Assembly: GCF_014196195.1 (NCBI RefSeq)
Contig: NZ_JACIDF010000002.1
Coordinates: 310,001-374,000, forward strand
Direction of reading: 5' to 3'
Origin: Anoxybacteroides rupiense
Lineage (GTDB): Bacteria; Bacillota; Bacilli; Bacillales; Anoxybacillaceae
DNA: 64,000 bases
The notes below the pieces were generated by a model. It worked only from the letters and a program-made list of their open reading frames with translations, was not told the DNA's origin and ran no database searches. The stretch's first letter is position 1. Every line of letters begins with the position of its first letter. Shown piece by piece: positions 62,897 through 64,000 of the stretch. The position numbers and the translations under genes are program-made.

Positions 62897-62930
62897 GCAG
62901 GCCCCATTCCATCATGAATGGGGCCTGTAG
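62897..62930. terminator. Hairpin downstream of the LTA synthase gene
   Basis: AGGCCCCATTC / GAATGGGGCCT, perfect 11-bp stem with a 6-base loop. T-tract is weak on both strands. The 62931-63140 interval holds nothing I recognise. Confidence 0.55.
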
Positions 62931-63140
62931 CGCTTTCTGTCTAATGAGTTTTGACAGTTACCGTTCATTCACCATATTGATTACCACCCGAAGACAATAA
63001 GTGAAGCAATTAGATTGGGAGCCACGAATTTTTTCAACCGACAAACTACATTTAGATATAACATAACCAGTGTGTGGATCATCCAATCAACCCGATTGAT
63101 ACGCTAGATTCCTGACTTTTCTGCCGTAGTCGGCAAGCGA

Positions 63141-64000
63141 CTACTCGTTTTCCGCTTTTTCATTATAAAAACGGAGTAAATCTCCATATATAATTTTATC
63201 GGAATAATCAAGTTCCTGCTTCACTTTTTCCGCATACGGCTCGCACTGTGAGTTATCTGTTTTCAATCCTGTCTTTTTATCATAACAAGTATTATCTTTA
63301 TAAACATAATCTTTTGTAACAAAGCTTCCATCTCGCAATATCGCCAAATTTAGCTTGTCTTGAGCGAACAAATCCTGACCAAAATGAATATCATTTTTCG
63401 TGTCAATTCCTAATAAATGAAGCAAAGTTGGCTTCACATCGATTTGTCCCGCTACTTTCGAAATGACTTTTGGATGCTGATCGGTCACCCCTGGAATATG
63501 GATGATTAAAGGAACCCGCTGTAATTGAACATGGTCGACAGGAGTAATCTCCTCTTTTCCTAAATACTGCGCCATCGCTTCATTATGGTTTTCCGAAATG
63601 CCATAGTGATCGCCGTATAAAATAATGACAGAGTTTTCGTAGAGCCCTTCCTTCTTCAGCCATTCAACAAACATTTTCAGCGACTCATCCATATAACGAA
63701 CCGTCGGGAAATAGCGATTGACAGTCCGATCATTCGACGTATACTCCGGCACCATTCGATCCTCTTCCTCTAATTCAAATGGAAAATGGTTAGTCAGCGT
63801 AATCAGCTTAACGTAAAACGGCTGCGGCAATGTTTTTAAATGCGCAACGGATTGCTCAAAGAAATGCTGATCCTTTAATCCCCAACCTACCGAATTTTCT
63901 TCTGTCACATGAAAATCATCCAAGGAAAAATATCGGTCATAACCAAGCGAATGGTACATTACGTCGCGATTCCAAAAACTTTTATTATTAGCATGAAATA
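63141..64000 (-). CDS. LTA synthase-family phosphoglycerol transferase, C-terminal part (YqgS/LtaS type)
   Basis: The gene enters from the right edge; the last 286 codons are present. The frame is open to 64000, where it reads [25 protein letters not shown], typical of the LtaS extracellular domain, so the ATG at 63959 is internal. Further motifs: [36 protein letters not shown] (metal-binding Asp-His) and [11 protein letters not shown]. LtaS polymerises glycerol phosphate from phosphatidylglycerol outside the membrane. Next to yqgT, so it corresponds to yqgS. Membrane segments lie beyond the window. Confidence 0.92.
   Translation of the reverse strand, partial: FHANNKSFWNRDVMYHSLGYDRYFSLDDFHVTEENSVGWGLKDQHFFEQSVAHLKTLPQPFYVKLITLTNHFPFELEEEDRMVPEYTSNDRTVNRYFPTVRYMDESLKMFVEWLKKEGLYENSVIILYGDHYGISENHNEAMAQYLGKEEITPVDHVQLQRVPLIIHIPGVTDQHPKVISKVAGQIDVKPTLLHLLGIDTKNDIHFGQDLFAQDKLNLAILRDGSFVTKDYVYKDNTCYDKKTGLKTDNSQCEPYAEKVKQELDYSDKIIYGDLLRFYNEKAENE

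Overview
The window looks like chromosome from a thermophilic, endospore-forming member of the Bacillaceae (Geobacillus, Parageobacillus or Anoxybacillus type). Reasons: gene order follows the Bacillus subtilis 'yq' region almost gene by gene, sporulation genes (spo0A, spoIVB, the spoIIIA operon, splB, a cortex glycosidase) are present, and Shine-Dalgarno sequences are strong, often with TTG or GTG starts. Most genes lie on the minus strand, so the text below runs opposite to transcription for those.

Layout. 1-3.3 kb: branched-chain amino/keto acid catabolism (start of bcd, ptb) with a sigma-54 promoter and its activator bkdR. 3.3-4.7 kb: yqzF, a glycerophosphodiesterase and a 49-residue YycC-like gene. 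5.0-6.4 kb: an Rrf2 regulator with a thioredoxin-reductase-like flavoprotein, probably an accessory pair. 6.8-12.4 kb: spo0A, spoIVB, recN, argR and tlyA. 12.4-18.6 kb: isoprenoid and DNA/folate genes dxs, ispA, xseB, xseA, folD and nusB. 18.8-21.1 kb: yqhY, accC, accB. 21.3-21.6 kb: an interspersed repeat. 21.6-26.8 kb: spoIIIAH to spoIIIAA. 26.8-33.6 kb: yqhV, efp, pepQ-like, aroQ, yqhR, yqhQ, yqhP, yqhO and mntR. 33.6-36.3 kb: splB and a three-LysM cortex glycosidase.

36.4-40.6 kb is the most unusual stretch: a B12-dependent ribonucleotide reductase (nrdJ) split into three in-frame exons by two group I introns. The upstream intron is 357 nt and has no reading frame. The downstream one is 1173 nt and carries a frameshifted HNH homing-endonuclease gene with four identically spaced Cys4 fingers. 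Two near-perfect NrdR boxes lie upstream of nrdJ.

40.8-49.6 kb: lipM, yqhL, the glycine-cleavage operon gcvT-gcvPA-gcvPB under a tandem glycine riboswitch, and yqhH-yqhG. 49.76-51.68 kb: a complete IS1182-family insertion sequence. 51.8-56.9 kb: yqzE, aroK and the seven-gene comG competence pseudopilus operon. 57.2-64 kb: a possible Fe-S regulator, yqgY, a MidA-like methyltransferase, a candidate small RNA with an operator-like palindrome over its promoter, yqgX, an unknown gene, yqgW, yqgV, yqgT and the 3' part of an LTA synthase.

Functionally the window joins sporulation control and engulfment (Spo0A, SpoIVB, SpoIIIA), competence (ComG), central anabolism (acetyl-CoA carboxylase, DOXP pathway, shikimate steps, lipoylation plus glycine cleavage) and DNA metabolism (RecN, Xse, NrdJ). 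Start sites were chosen from ribosome-binding sites and recalled family N-termini. Functions rest on recognised motifs, not on a database search.
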